64,000 nt of DNA. It comes from Apostichopus californicus (lineage: Eukaryota > Echinodermata > Holothuroidea > Aspidochirotida > Stichopodidae). Numbering within the stretch: position 1 is the stretch's first letter; each line of letters opens with the position of its first letter. This document shows positions 22,001 to 33,970 of this stretch, in pieces. The position numbers were made by a program, and so were the translations under genes. The stretch spans positions 1-64,000 of the forward strand of contig JAIPMN010001024.1 of assembly GCA_020650975.1 (NCBI GenBank), given 5' to 3'. Below the pieces are notes generated by a model. It was given only the letters and a program-made list of their open reading frames with translations. It searched no databases and was not told the origin of the DNA.

Positions 22001-22684
22001 ATGAACGTCCAGTTTCAAAGTAGGCTTCATCTGCCTGTAGATAAAACTTAGTTAGTTTAGCATTTCAGTCTCAGTCAGTGATGTGGCCTTGCCAATAGTA
22101 ACTAACTAAATGGGTTACTTACCAACCATTATATCTCTCGAGTGATCATGCCCATGACCGTGTTCATGTTCATGTTCGTGATCATGTTCGTGCTCATGGC
22201 TGTGATCTTCACCAATGGCATGTGGGGAGATGGCGTGTGGAATAAGATGAAGGAAGGCATCTCCCAGTAAACCACCTGAAGCAAAACTTAGCAACACCTT
22301 AAGCAATGATTCTTGACCTGGTTTGTCTTTATCTAATGGAATAATAAAGAGGATTAGAAATGGAGCAGCACTGATTAGTAATGTAGCACCGATTGCCTCG
22401 TACCAGACACGGTACAAATCTTTGACAACTGGTTGTTCCGTATGCTTGTGTGTGTGTTCGTGGCTGTGGTCATGATGGTGGGGTTCTTCTCCGTGGTGAT
22501 CCTCTGCGTGATGGTGATGGCCATGGTGGTCGTGACTATGTCCATGGTGGTCGTGACTATGTCCATGATGGTCGTGCCCATGATGGTCGTGTCCATCGTG
22601 GCCGTTTACCTGACAGTGGAGCAGTAAAACAAGCAAAGATACACACAACAGGGGAAGTTTCATCTTGCGTATGGACGCAGCCAT
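19035..22684 (-). CDS. SLC39A7: SLC39A7 / ZIP7, ER zinc exporter to the cytosol
   Basis: Coding exons, in transcript order: 22123-22684, 21230-21448, 20332-20534 and 19035-19283. All junctions are GT/AG and phases agree, giving 410 residues. Residues 1-28 are a signal peptide and 29-82 a His/Asp-rich lumenal tract. TM1 lies near 95-116 and TM2 near 127-148 with [11 protein letters not shown] second His/Glu repeat (about 157-181) and a Lys/His-rich cytosolic loop (about 208-258) follow. TM4 has HNFTDG (278-283) and TM5 has HEVPHE (307-312), the zinc-binding motif of the LIV-1 ZIP subfamily. The last exon ([13 protein letters not shown] and [10 protein letters not shown]) closely follows human ZIP7. 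ZIP7 releases zinc from the ER and is activated by CK2; I did not find a clear CK2 site. Confidence 0.97.
19516..20314. repeat. 73-bp minisatellite, 11 copies, in last SLC39A7 intron
   Basis: Eleven head-to-tail units of 73 bp start at 19516, 19589 and so on to 20246, differing by only a few bases each. Each holds TATGTAGGCCATGGAACTTA, then TTTCCTTATACCTGTCTCTT. On the transcribed (minus) strand each unit reads GAGACAGGTATAAGG, a near-match to a splice donor. The array ends about 17 bp from the real donor of the exon 20332-20534. High identity implies recent expansion or homogenisation. Confidence 0.95.
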
Positions 22685-24670
22685 TTTTAAATGACGTGTC
22701 TGAACGATTTCGATACCGACTATTTACTTCTGCATGGAACGCAAAAAGGGTAACAAAAGCAGGACATGATGTGATGGCTTAGTAATTTTGTATATTTTTT
22801 ATTCATTATTTTGGTGTTGTTTGATGTTGTTTTTTCAATTCTTATTCTATTCATTGTATGAGTTAAACATGAAGAAATTTAATTATATCTATTATGAGTA
22901 AAAAAAAATGAAGTTTTGATTAGTTTAAGACTACAGAAACTTAACAAACGAAAATCCGTCAAATGATCCTTTACTAGCGAAATAAAAGAAAGAAGACATT
23001 TAGCTATTATGTTTTGCCACAAAATGCTTCAGACTGTCATTTTTTTATCATCAAGAAGATTTATAAGCCTGCCACAGAACTCTAAAATGTATCCTGTATT
23101 CAAATTACTAATATAATAATCTACCCAGATATGGTAATTACACGTATAGCAGTGGTGTAAATGAACCTAAAACCGTTCGACAAGAAAGAAATTGATGAAG
23201 CACGCCATCAATCCTGCAACCAAGTCGTTACCGTGCTTAATTCGCGATTTAATGTCCGCATTAAATCAATTAATGCAGACATTAAATATGGAAAACAAGG
23301 TCCTTGTTTTTCCGTTTCCGGTTTAGAGGTATGTGATCGAAGTAGACGCAAGACCTACATGCCATATCGCTATCTGCTTATCATTAACCTACTTTAGGTG
23401 TGCAGGATGAAAAAAATACCACGCCAAGAACCCGTTATCCTTCACGAAACAAAAATATATGTCTCTACTTTGGAAGAATTGATGGGGTGTAATGGGGCGA
23501 GGTGGCTCAGCGGCGGGGGGGGGGGGGGCAAATNNNNNNNNNNATGTCTCTACTTTGGAAGAATTGATGGGGTTTAATGAGGCGAGGTGGCTCCGCGACG
23601 GAGCAGTGGCACATTCGATTAGGGGCTTGCTCTCCCAGTTATTGTGTTAAAATGTATTGCCTGGGCTTCATTAAAGAGATTTGGTTCTGAAGTTAATTTT
23701 GCGATGATTTACTCTCTTTTGCTCTCAAATAGTATGCAATTATGATGAAATAATGATGAATTTCAACGGATACGGCAGATTCTACATGTAGCAACAATTC
23801 AAATCTGAACAAAGTCCCCAATATTTGTGTGAAAAAAATTGTCCTGCCAGATCAGTGAGGGATGCTATAATGTGATATTGTTTACGTGTAGTAATTGATA
23901 GAATTAATATTTATTGCTATTCACTAGGAAATTGCCCCAAAAAGCCAATGAAAAGTTAAGATGAGAACTCTCCAACAAGCTATTTTCCGGCACCGTGCGT
24001 CACGTCGGCAAGAAAACTGTTATTCAAGAATCTTTAACGCAGATTAGATAATGGTTAAAAATCAATTTCTTAATTTCTTGGTATTTACAATGTAGTGTGA
24101 GAAACTGAGGAATCAATTCATACCAGAAGAGACCTATAGTTTAGCCGATCCTTCACACGTGGTCACTTGTTTACGTAGTAATTATTTCAGTATCTACTGT
24201 TCATATAATAGCCTGTTTGCGCTTCCAGCTGATGAGTCGCATTGTTTGAGGACCGTCGTATGATATATATATGGGAGCCTGTTCACACAAAAATTATCTT
24301 CCATGAAAAATCGACCTTACTTCTTTTCCCCCTTAAACTTGCGCTTATTCTCGTAAGATACAAATCAGTTTTAAGGTACGTGTCGTTATTTTGCCTATAT
24401 TATATCGTTAGAAAATATCTTGTGTTTTATCCCTCCCGAAACAAGGAACATTTCAAAAGCATTTAGTTACTATACTGTACCGAAGCTCTATACCAGAATT
24501 TGTTTATTTCATTTTATAGACAATAATCTCAGCCTCATCAAATAACAATGAATACCTATCATGTGAGTTATTGATATGCACAATCTGTCGCATTTTTCAT
24601 GATCGTGGGCAGTTAACGATATATCATCGAGTTCCACTATAGGCCTATTACTTACATTATCTTCACTAGT
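22685..24670. other. SLC39A7 5' flank and spacer
   Basis: The SLC39A7 promoter and leader should lie just right of 22684, but no clear core-promoter motif is seen. A 78-codon plus-strand frame at 23161-23397 has no recognisable domain. The stretch includes the gap and duplication at 23461-23600. About 23500-23690 contains GAGGTGGCTCAGCGGC, which resembles a tRNA-type box A, so a degraded tRNA-derived SINE is possible. Confidence 0.35.
23461..23600. other. 10-N gap flanked by a duplicated sequence
   Basis: The gap is 23534-23543. The sequence before it (from ATGTCTCTACTTTGGAAG, near 23459) restarts immediately after it with a few differences, beside a poly-G run. This is typical of an assembly join where two alleles, or the two sides of a homopolymer, were placed in tandem. 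It is unlikely to be a biological repeat. Confidence 0.8.
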
Positions 24671-24673
24671 ATT

Positions 24674-24716
24674 GGTCCCTTTCGGGCAGGGTCGCTGCGA
24701 TCCTGCGAAACGACAC
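24674..24716. other. Hairpin sequence, left of ATC microsatellite
   Basis: TTTCGGGCAGG can pair with CCTGCGAAA around a short loop. The flanks resemble the hairpin at 24973-25014 (GGTCC, TTTCG, CGAAA, ACGTG in the same order). The two copies bracket the ATC tract. They could be related short insertions; function unknown. Confidence 0.45.
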
Positions 24717-24791
24717 GTGCGACAACTCTTTGTCAGAATGTCAAACGCATCAAAAATCATGTTGTGTTACATCATCAACGTATTCTTTTAT

Positions 24792-24892
<101 letters not shown>

Positions 24893-24972
24893 CATCGTGT
24901 TCTCAAGGCTTACATTATCATCGTGTACTTTCATATCGACATCGTATACTTTACATTATCATCGTAAGTTGT

Positions 24973-25014
24973 GGTCCTTTTCGCGGACTGGCTGTTGTCG
25001 TACGAAAAGGAACG
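24973..25014. other. Hairpin sequence, right of ATC microsatellite
   Basis: CCTTTTCG (24976-24983) and CGAAAAGG (25003-25010) form a perfect 8-bp stem with a 19-base loop. It is the counterpart of 24674-24716. Confidence 0.5.
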
Positions 25015-25379
25015 TGTGGTAACAATTTGTGGTTAAAAAAGTGGTAAAAAGAACCACTATTAATCTTGTATTACATTATCATAGTGTGTTTTATACTATC
25101 ATCTTGTATTTTAATATCATCTTGTACTTTTTGAAATATCACCACGTCCTTTTTCATGACATTATATATTACAGCATTATTTAATGACCAGAGTTGTGAG
25201 GTATGAAATCCCGATAGTTCGGTATAAGGCAGATGCCAATGGTAGTTTTTCGTTTGGGTCGAGAATAATTAGCAGGATCAAAGCATCGTGAAAAGAAAGG
25301 ATTTATCTATACTGATGGTATGTAGAATATAAAACTTAATTTAATACACGGTACGGGTACATACAGTCATCTCTTTGGA

Positions 25380-25580
25380 GATTATTATATTTGAGTGCTA
25401 TCATATCATTTTATGGGGGCCCATTGGAAATGGGCCGACGTTCTGTCAGCCCAATGGGTTTAGCTCCTGTTACTCTTTTTGTTTTTTTCAATTTCGTCCT
25501 TTTTGTCTATTATGTCTTTGTAATATTTTTGTATTTTGAACAATCTGAGTGCGAATAAAACAAACAAACAAACAAATGGT
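25380..25580 (+). mobile_element. Possible LINE 3' tail
   Basis: The stretch contains a palindromic GGGCCCATTGGAAATGGGCC region, then a T-rich segment, then GAATAAAACAAACAAACAAA. A polyadenylation signal next to a short simple tail is how LINE 3' ends commonly look. No reverse-transcriptase residues are visible, so the call is tentative. A 162-codon minus-strand frame crossing it (25460-25948) is low-complexity and unlikely to be a gene. Confidence 0.35.
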
Positions 25581-26610
25581 ATTTGCTTGTATATGTTATA
25601 AACATTGTCAAATCGCCTCGATCGATCCCTATCGAGAAGTTTGAGTGGTTTCCGTTGTGAATTGATGATGATTGACACTATTATATCAGTTGACTCGTTC
25701 ATATTCACTTCCCACTCCCCCTCCCCCCCCCCTTTCCCTCCCCCTGTCCCGCAGTTACGGCAACAGGAAACAGTTATGCTTGAATAATACAAACAATTAA
25801 TGTATAAAAAAATCGGGAGAGGAATCAAGAAAAGAGCGCTAGAGATGTAAAGCAGAAATGTGTGATATACATTCATCGATAGCTCTTCCAAGTTTTTCAA
25901 GTCGTCCTTCGAGGATAGCGTTAACAAATTGTTTATGTAGGTCACCACTACATAATAGTGTTACTGTAGTGTATAGTCCAATGACCCCTTTCTGATCTGA
26001 ATATATGTCTGATCTGGCTATACCAATTGTCTGTGTTGTTGCGTGCTCTCGGATCTGCTTAAACGTAACAGCGTTAAACTAGAACTACTGTGGTGAGTTA
26101 ATCAGTAGCAGTTGTAATGTTTACAGTCAAAGATTACAGGAAGAGCAGTTAAGTTTTGGGTTGTATCTATCGTTTTGTCAATTGAAGGTCAGTTAGATTT
26201 ACAGGTTGTCATGTAAATGTCAACGTTATGTTTGCCATTTGCACTTGTCCGTAGTAAGAGTAGTTAAAGTTATCGTTCAATACTTTGCTTCGGTCGTTAC
26301 TGGTAAGTGGTAGGTCTATAACTTGTTCATTATATTTTTGTAGATTGGCTTGGCTACGTGCAATGGTCAGTTTGTTATGACCGTGTAGCCTACTGACGTT
26401 TATGTACTGTACTTGTAATTAATAATACTAGCTTACGGGTCGGACTAAGTTAGGCTACCATTACCAACGTTAGGCTACACTTCAAACTCTTAAGTTTAAC
26501 TTAGACTAGAGTTCTAAAGTTATTGATAAATTAATAGTACTCTGATCGGATTTCTAGAGTTGCTGGTAGCTAATGTTCTAGAAGTGTACTTATAGTATGC
26601 AAGGGATACC
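25581..26610. other. Spacer, no gene seen
   Basis: This has unremarkable AT-rich sequence with a poly-C/pyrimidine tract at about 25710-25745. I saw no coding exon, RNA gene or structured repeat that I could support. Confidence 0.3.
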
Positions 26611-27340
26611 GTTATTCTCCGCACACTGTACATTCCGCTGACACAAAACGGTGTTTTCCGCACACCAAATTTGTCAGCGGAAAACAACGTTTTTGCCAGG
26701 AGCAGAATAGCTTACTGAAGTGATTAGGGGTCATTGAAATGATTTAGGAGGATGGAGCAGAATTTGACTGTAGCAGGAGAGAATTTAGCTCCAAGACTAG
26801 CTTAGTTTCGGAAGAGGAATGATGATTTAGTACAAGTGGCGGTGGTAATTAATTTTAGTTAAACAGCGCCACCTTATTTGGTCGTAGTTTTTCGATATGG
26901 CGTGAAGGTGAAAAGGGTGAGCTGCCGTAAAAATTTGGTCTCGCTAAGATTTCATCCTTTAGGTATCTTTTTCATATCATTTTTAACATTTTTAATACTA
27001 TGTACTTAATCCTTCATTACACGGGCCTCCGTTTGCCTTTTTACCCGGACCGCCACCGCCTTGTAAGTTGTACTTCCTTACGTAATCCCTAATTACATAC
27101 ACCCTTACTCTCCGGTAAATTATTAGCAGCTTAACTTCCCTGACATGAACTCAATGTAACCATCCTTATCGACTTTCTGTGATACTTTCTCACGATATTT
27201 TCATAATCCTGGATTTGGTATTTATACTAAAATTGAAGAAAACTATAGTGTACATGTACGTGAAAAAAAAAGTTGTTTTCCGAACAAGAAATGTTTCCGC
27301 CGAAAGTAATCAGTGGAAAGTACCGTGTGCGGAGAATAAC
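26611..27340. mobile_element. TIR element, about 730 bp, non-autonomous
   Basis: The left end GTTATTCTCCGCACAC is matched, inverted, by GTGTGCGGAGAATAAC at 27325-27340. Weaker pairing continues inward (GTAC, TTCC, then TTTTCCG with CGGAAA blocks). The interior has no transposase frame. This is a MITE-like DNA transposon remnant of unknown superfamily, without a convincing target duplication. Confidence 0.65.
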
Positions 27341-28490
27341 TGAAACTTAGTACAAGTGGTCACAGCAAGGATGCAAAGTTAGGATGTTGTGTGAAGGCTT
27401 CCCTGGGGTGACTATCCATTGTAGCCTACCTGGTTACAAGTTTAGTCTAGGCCTAGAAGTAAAACTTAGACTTAAGAATGTTTTTTTTTTTAATTTAATT
27501 TAACCTGATTGTCCATGTAGCGTAACTTGTTATTGCACAATTCCCAAAGTTGCATCTACAATGTTATTTATAAGGCTCAGTAGCCTAGCATGCTAGGCTG
27601 TATAACTTCCCTTCCCAGAAGATTGTTAATAGTTGAACTTGAGGTGCTGCCCTTTATTTGGTTGTGCTCTTGACAATTGCATTAGGATTTGAGGTTTCTA
27701 TTAAGATACTGTAGGGCAAAATAATATTCTCAATTTTCTGTGTTAACAAATATATATATACCATTCTATAGTTATTAGTGTCCTTCATTAGGAAGTCTTA
27801 TCACCATTGCAATTTCATGATTGAATATGTTTTTGCCAAATTGGCAAGAAGCCTTATCCTGAAATGTGGGTGTGTTTCTTGTCATATCAGGTGAAACACC
27901 GTATTGCGTGACTAGTCCATAGATTTTAATCACCTGTAACTGGAAAAAATAATATTTTCTAAACAAGTTAATTTGCAGTGATTTTTGCTAAATGTTGGTT
28001 TGCTGTCATGTTCAGCAGGGAATTTCCAATAGGACCTAGTAAGTAGGCTTTCTTTAAGTATAAAAACATTTTGTGTATTCATCCTATTGGAAGGCAGAGA
28101 ACCACTTAATTTTTTTGCAAACAAAACTGGTTTATTCTTAGGATTACAGGCTGCAGTACTGTTGTATTTGCACTTTGGTGTAAACTTTAAATAAAAATTG
28201 TTACAATTGTTCATAAATGGACAAGAATGAAAACATATGTGTGATGCTTTATAATGCAGATATAATACAGAGAAAAGTAATCTCTAGCTTTGATTTTCAG
28301 TTTAACTTGATTTTTATGCCTCAGTTTGTGCTTATTGTTTGATGATATTAGATCTAATATTAAGGTTGTTTAAGACATAAGTTTTAAGTTTTAAAGGGAT
28401 GCAATAAGACCTTAGCAGAGTTATTACAAAGCTCAGGTTTTGTTGACAGTTCTTCATCACATCCCATTATAGTCTAGGTGTTCAATTGAG
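27341..28490. other. Spacer, no gene seen
   Basis: AT-rich DNA with frames of up to 94 codons on the minus strand (27775-28214). They show no domain, no conserved motif and no coherent splice structure. Confidence 0.3.
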
Positions 28491-28496
28491 GATAGT

Positions 28497-28715
28497 ATAA
28501 TAATAATAATAATAATAACTAAGATTTATAATGCGCTAATTATAAACAAAATAGTTGTCAAAAGCGCCATACATATTAATATGAATAGAAAGAAAAGCAA
28601 AAACAATAATGCAACAATGAAATATAATTACAAATCAAATTGAAAAATGTTTAGCATAGAGGTAGGTTTTTAGTTTAGATTTGAAAAGTGATTTATTTGG
28701 TATACATTTTAAGTA
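28497..28715 (-). mobile_element. LINE 3' fragment, antisense, with ATT tail
   Basis: On the minus strand the sequence reads SLFKSKLKTYLYAKHF, a form typical of the last residues of LINE reverse transcriptase proteins. An untranslated stretch with AGCGCATTATAAATC and an (ATT)n tail at 28498-28518 follows. Only the extreme 3' end survives. The frame differs from the fragments at 8020 and 15000, so this is another family. Confidence 0.6.
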
Positions 28716-29089
28716 TGGAGAAGATTTTTAATTACAAAATAAAATTGCATAGCCAAAGAAAAAGGGGGCACGGGTGGAATAAAGGAAGAAAGAACAAAGG
28801 AGCACCAATATTTGTCTGTGCTGATGGATTCACTAATTGCATTATTTTGTTACTAAGGTCTTGTCAGCTCTCTGAAGAAGGACATTTCTTCCTATCATGA
28901 AATGTCACAATTGTTTAGTCCAACCGAGAGTTGTTCAAGTTAAATCAGTTGATATTTCATAAAAGTACTGATTTTAAGTCAAAATTTTTTATTTTAATTG
29001 TAAAGTGAAATAAATTTTAAAAGAAATAAATTGTTGGCTAAGCCTTTGTTTAACATGAAAAGGATCAATCAAGTAATGGTCATTACTTC

Positions 29090-29290
29090 AAATTTTGTGT
29101 TCAAATGTTCAAATTTTGTGCAGTTATTTTGAAGGCTCTGAACTTATAAAATACTATGGCTCCTGGGTGCAAAAAGTGCTACAGTATATACATCTTTACA
29201 CTAGTATAGCAATTTACCTACTTTGCATGCGATACTGGATAAATTATATAAATTATTCATTGAAGTACATTGGCAGTAACAGCAGTACCA
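29090..29290 (+). repeat. Dispersed repeat family R1, copy 1
   Basis: The segment contains AAATTTTGTG, GGCTCTGAACT, TATAAAATACTATG, TACATCTTT and GATACTGGATAAATTAT in an order shared with 41930-42110 and 62485-62650. I see no terminal inverted repeats or tRNA-like head. The element type is unknown. Confidence 0.6.
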
Positions 29291-29635
29291 GTGGTGGCTT
29301 TTTCCTAACAAATATATTGTATATACTGTTAGTAGCTCTACTGTTACAGTAACTGCTCATTCATGCAATGAAAATAACAGTGACCAATATGTACACTGTA
29401 GGAGATATGTGTTGGTTTGTTGAATAGAACACTAGCATTGAGGGGGGGGGGGAGGGGGGGGTAACAAGTTAAGTTACCTATTTGCAGGGGTATTTGGTTA
29501 CAGTGCAATCTGAATTTCATGTACAGTAAGCTACAAATCGTCTGCTGGACAACCTCCACAGCTGAGTTTGATTGGCAAACAAATTTGTTGTTGTTTTCAA
29601 CGACCGGACTACCATTCCAAAATTGCCCTGAGTAC

Positions 29636-29682
29636 TTCACACACACACACGAACAGGGCACACACATACACACACACACAAG
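29636..29682. repeat. (CA)n microsatellite
   Basis: An interrupted CA dinucleotide run is split by GAACAGGG and ATA. It appears to be a simple repeat only. Confidence 0.85.
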
Positions 29683-32600
29683 TTAAGTTAATATACTCAT
29701 GTATTCATGGCAAATATAGAGTAGAATACAAATATATTTAAATTTAATTTAAACAAAATCACCCAATGCTGGTCTAGTCTTTAACATTATATTAACTGAA
29801 ATACTGTGTGTTATTTCCTCAAGTGTCAAACAATACAAGTTAAACAATGTGTTCACAACAGTACTTGTTTTATAAAATTTAAAACTCATAATTCAGGTTT
29901 TAGAAAAGTTCCAGACAGTTCTTTCAATCTGTTAAGCTATATACTGTACTGCTATAAGCTGTTTAGCTTTACAGTAGTAAAAGCGCATTTTTCTCAGAAT
30001 CACTATATTTGTACACTGAATAGCGCTGCACAAAACATACAGATATGCTTTATTTACAATTGATTGTGTTTGGCCACAAGTTATGTGGGTGAGAAGAAAG
30101 GTACATAACTCTCTTTTTGTGAATTTGAGTGTTTGTTAGAAGAGGCTAGATATGGTATATCATCATGGTCATATGATTAGTTTTACACAATAGTACCATA
30201 AAAAAGGATAATGCTACAGTTCATGCTTTATATAATGAGGCTTTGAAGCTCCTGTTTCAGATTGATTGATGCTTCTAATTAGCAAGGTTTTAACTTTCTT
30301 GAATTTTATGAAGAAAAGTGTTGTATGTGTACGTCCCTGACCCTGATGTATTTATGTATTCATTAATGTCTTCCCATAGAATTTTATGTCTAATTTCATC
30401 CTCCGTGGTTCGACCCTGGTAAACTAAAGTTTATGTTTTCTCGTAGGCCTGTGAATATCTTTCCTTAGTCGGTCAGTGTATACCACTGGATCATTGCAAA
30501 TTCAACCAAAATGTAGTTTATGGGTTGTCCAAATGGGAAAGTTTGTCATCCAACAAAATTAATATAATAGGACCACTGAGTGGCCAATTTCCTGATTGGT
30601 TATCTCACACCTGTAGGCAACCCCATGGATAGTTTTGTTTGTCCTTCTATGGACTCTCTGATCACTGGATAACCATATGAAAGTCAGCATTGTTTATGTG
30701 GGACATTTGTCCTCACACCTTTAGGGCCATTACATTTTGTTTTACATGTATTTGTAGTGGCTGAAGCTTCCCTAGCAGAACATTTAAACAGATGTCCATC
30801 AGTCCTATACGTTTATGTCTTTGTTTCAATGAATCTTGAACATCTATGCATGGACCATGACAATTGCATGGGATAAACTGAGAGTGGGTTTCCTTGCTGG
30901 TCAATTACTGCATCATTGGCATCAAAAGAGTATTTTATCGCTAACTTCCTTGTTGGACTGGGTGAAATATAGTTCAAATTGTTCAACTTTGACCTACATG
31001 TTGGGTGACAACTTTTTAATGCTAACAAAATTGTACATTATACGTACGTGATGTTATAAATTTTGTACAGTTCAGACTCTTGGATATAATGAGTTTGTAG
31101 ACTTCATGCACACAAATGAAGTGGAAGATATAAGTTTAGTTACTCAGAACATGTAGAATTACAGAAAAGTCTTTGCACAATTAGTATAGTGCTGTATGTA
31201 CATTGAAATACCTTGGGAGCTTCATTTCAATTGAAAATTTACTATGAATGAATATCAGTAATTTTGTACTACTGGTATTATATTTAAAGAGCTAGAAAAG
31301 CATGCCTGGATATTTTCTCATATTTCACCAACCATAGTTGCATTAAAAATGATGTGATTAAGTACAGTTGGCCTTGAGAGTTTTCTGCAGGCAAACAGCA
31401 TATGTTGGCTATTCCGATCAGCATAGTAACCAGTGCTGTGACTGAGATCCAGCGTTCATTAGTTGTCATTAGTGTGATTAGTTGGCGTGTTTCTAGTGTT
31501 TGTTGTTTTACTTCAGTGTACTGGTTTGCTTCTCTTTAAAGCTGCTTTTTACATTTGCATTGCCAAATTATGATGAGGTTACCAAATCTACCATGTATTT
31601 GTTGTGTTATGTATCAATAAAGGCTCTCCAAGATCTGTCTACCAAAGGAACAATTACATAAGCAGTAAGGAAACGAATTTATTATCTATATCTGAACATT
31701 TTGTTGACTGTTTATTAATCACATGCTGTAGACACTGTAGGCAGAACAGTCTTATATTCTTAAAGCTTTTGGCCCTTAGTTATCTTCCTGTTTTGGCCCT
31801 TACTTATCTTCCTGTTTAGAAAGGTGGAAAATTCATGAGTAGTTTCAGCGGTTTATTTGCTTCACTCCTTCTTTTACCTGTCGTGAGTCTGCTATATTGC
31901 ACTTTCCCATCTTTATAACCAACCTGTTAACTGCCAACTACCTCTTCCTTTGGAATTTGTCATTCATGGAGTTTTAATACTGTGTACATTTTTGACGATA
32001 GGCAAAACTCATGGTACTTAGATTGATAGCTAAGGTTTAATGGTCCAAATTTCTTGGTGATGGATTTTTCCATGTGCCCAATGCTCTAGTGTTGCTTACG
32101 GTATCCTTTGACTTTGGGACCTTTTTATATTGTGCTCCAGATTTTGCCCCATTTGCTGCTGTTGTTTTGTATGTACATGCACCAGTTTGCCATCAGCATA
32201 TACTTTACGTACATGTATAAGCTCTGTCAAGTGTTTTTCTATTCTAAGACATCAATAGTTGTTATGAGAATCTAGTATTAAGTAATTAATTAGTTCAAAA
32301 AATTATCCCCAAGTTAATCCAACAAGCTGCTTTGATATACCGACTTCCACCTGCTGTGATTAGCACCACCTGCAAGTGAGTAAAGATATATAAGTACTTA
32401 CTAGTATGGTATACACAGCTACATTGAAAACAACTGTCAACAAGGTGAAAAGTCAATAAAACCCCTATATGGAGTGTGTTTGAATATTATCTGTCCTTCC
32501 TTTCCCAACAATGTGTGACAATGTTAAATATTGCAGTACTTAGTCATCTTCTGTATTACTGTAGAGAAAAATGATAATTATTATGATGGATAGGGTCTGG

Positions 32601-33310
32601 GAATATTGGGGAGGGGGTGGGGGAGAGGGGTTGGAGTTGGGAGTAGGTCGCTGAAGTGGAAAATGAATGTGGAAGATGGGAGGGAGAAAGGTGGTGGACT
32701 CTGTGATTGTGTAACACACTGTACTGCATATACAGATGAAGTTGTAGCTGTTGCTACGCTCTATGCCATGCCCTTAATCAAAAGAGGGCGCTGTCGTATA
32801 TCGGTCCTTTTCAGTTTCGTGAAACTTTATGAGCTGTGGTCTCTGAAATCACTGAGAATTCCTTTGAAGAATCCCTGACGTACACTTCTGGGTAAAATAT
32901 CTGCACACATTCCCAAATTCACACATAGTGTGACGTATTTGAGCAATCATATGGTATTGACCACTCATAATTAGTATATTTTAGTTTTTTTTTTTTTTTT
33001 TTTTTTAATTGTTTCACCTAGTTCTAGTAATGTACATAGTTTTAACGCTTTCTTGTTGTGCAATCATTTAAACATCTTATCTATCATGGTTTTCATATTT
33101 ATTATTTTTTTTTTTTAGTTTGACATGTGTACTCCTTTTTATAAATATGCTATATTTATACTGGTTTCAATAAATAAATGAAAATAAATAAATGAAATGA
33201 AACTGAGTTTTAGCTTTGAGTGTCAGTTAAATTGTATCCCAGTCTCTGAAATGGAATATATTGGACATTATACTTGTGATTCTTCTCGTACTTTCATTGA
33301 TGAAGACGAC

Positions 33311-33489
33311 CTATTTTGAAATATATTCACAACTAGCACATAGATTGAGATATGTTACATCGCTGTACAAAATCTTTGGAGATCTGTAAACAGTACATGG
33401 TGGATCACACTCATTAGGACCCAGAGCTGTACCTACTGCTACGTTAGGACAACCCCCTCTGCAGAAGCGCTGAAGGTCCACATTTTGAG
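33311..33489 (-). CDS. Exon-like ORF, Cys-rich, unrecognised
   Basis: A TTTTCAG acceptor (minus strand, AG at 33491-33490) opens a frame of about 59 codons to a TAG at 33311. The peptide has six cysteines, with segments RFCRGGCPNVAVG, GPNECDPPC and LCASC, and balanced composition unlike neighbouring noise. A minus-strand AATAAA lies near 33100, so it could be the terminal exon of a gene. I do not recognise the family, and no upstream exon with a matching phase was found. It might also be an old pseudogene piece. Confidence 0.35.
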
Positions 33490-33970
33490 CTGAAAATTGA
33501 AACACTCAAAATACCTTATAGACAACGATTAGCAAATGTTATACCCTTTGCATCTGAGCCTACTTCTTTCAACAGTAACATCTATAGGCTAAGTCTGTAA
33601 TAACTGAGTATTGAGATTCAGCTCAGCATTGTTGCTCTGTAGATACTGTGTATGTCTCTTTTGATTAACTGGTGCTTGTTTTGAGCCCATAGTTAATTTC
33701 AGAAGAAACAAATGAGATAGAGTGCACGAAATGACTAATTGACTCTGTGGAACTAATTCACAAAAGTAGGTCTAGCATAGGAATGTATTAATTTGATCAT
33801 AAATCCTGTCGGAGGAAAGTCGATTGTAAGACAAAGAAAAGAAAATCACCGGCTGCCTTCGATGACCCATCATCCAGCAGCCTATTAAATCTGTTACGGT
33901 GACCGTGTAGAGCTCTGGTGACCATGCTGTGATATGTGATGGTTGATAGATCTTTGGGATTAGAGGATAT

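Larger units (their letters stand above)
28720..33300. other. Intergenic stretch, repeats but no supported gene
   Basis: Apart from the repeats listed separately, I see only AT-rich DNA with simple tracts: poly-G 29440-29462, a poly-T run near 32985-33006 and an (AAAT)n-like tract at about 33168-33200. ORFs of 60-90 codons have no domain. A short copy of the TTACCTGTC dispersed family lies at about 31858-31925. Confidence 0.35.

Noticed and set aside
22433-22782. Plus-strand frames opposite SLC39A7 exon 1
   Set aside because: They are shadows of the His/Asp-rich repeats on the coding strand.
23161-23397. 78-codon plus-strand frame upstream of SLC39A7
   Set aside because: No upstream or downstream exon signals and no recognisable domain.
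25460-25948. 162-codon minus-strand frame
   Set aside because: It crosses a T-rich possible LINE tail, a poly-G/C tract and low-complexity DNA. It has no domain or exon signals.
30380-30430. GGTTCGACCCTGG resembling a tRNA box B
   Set aside because: There is no matching box A, acceptor stem or cloverleaf around it.
30713-31028. Minus-strand frames with Cys/His residues near 30713-31028
   Set aside because: Two overlapping frames of 63 and 71 codons show no consistent splice sites or family motif.
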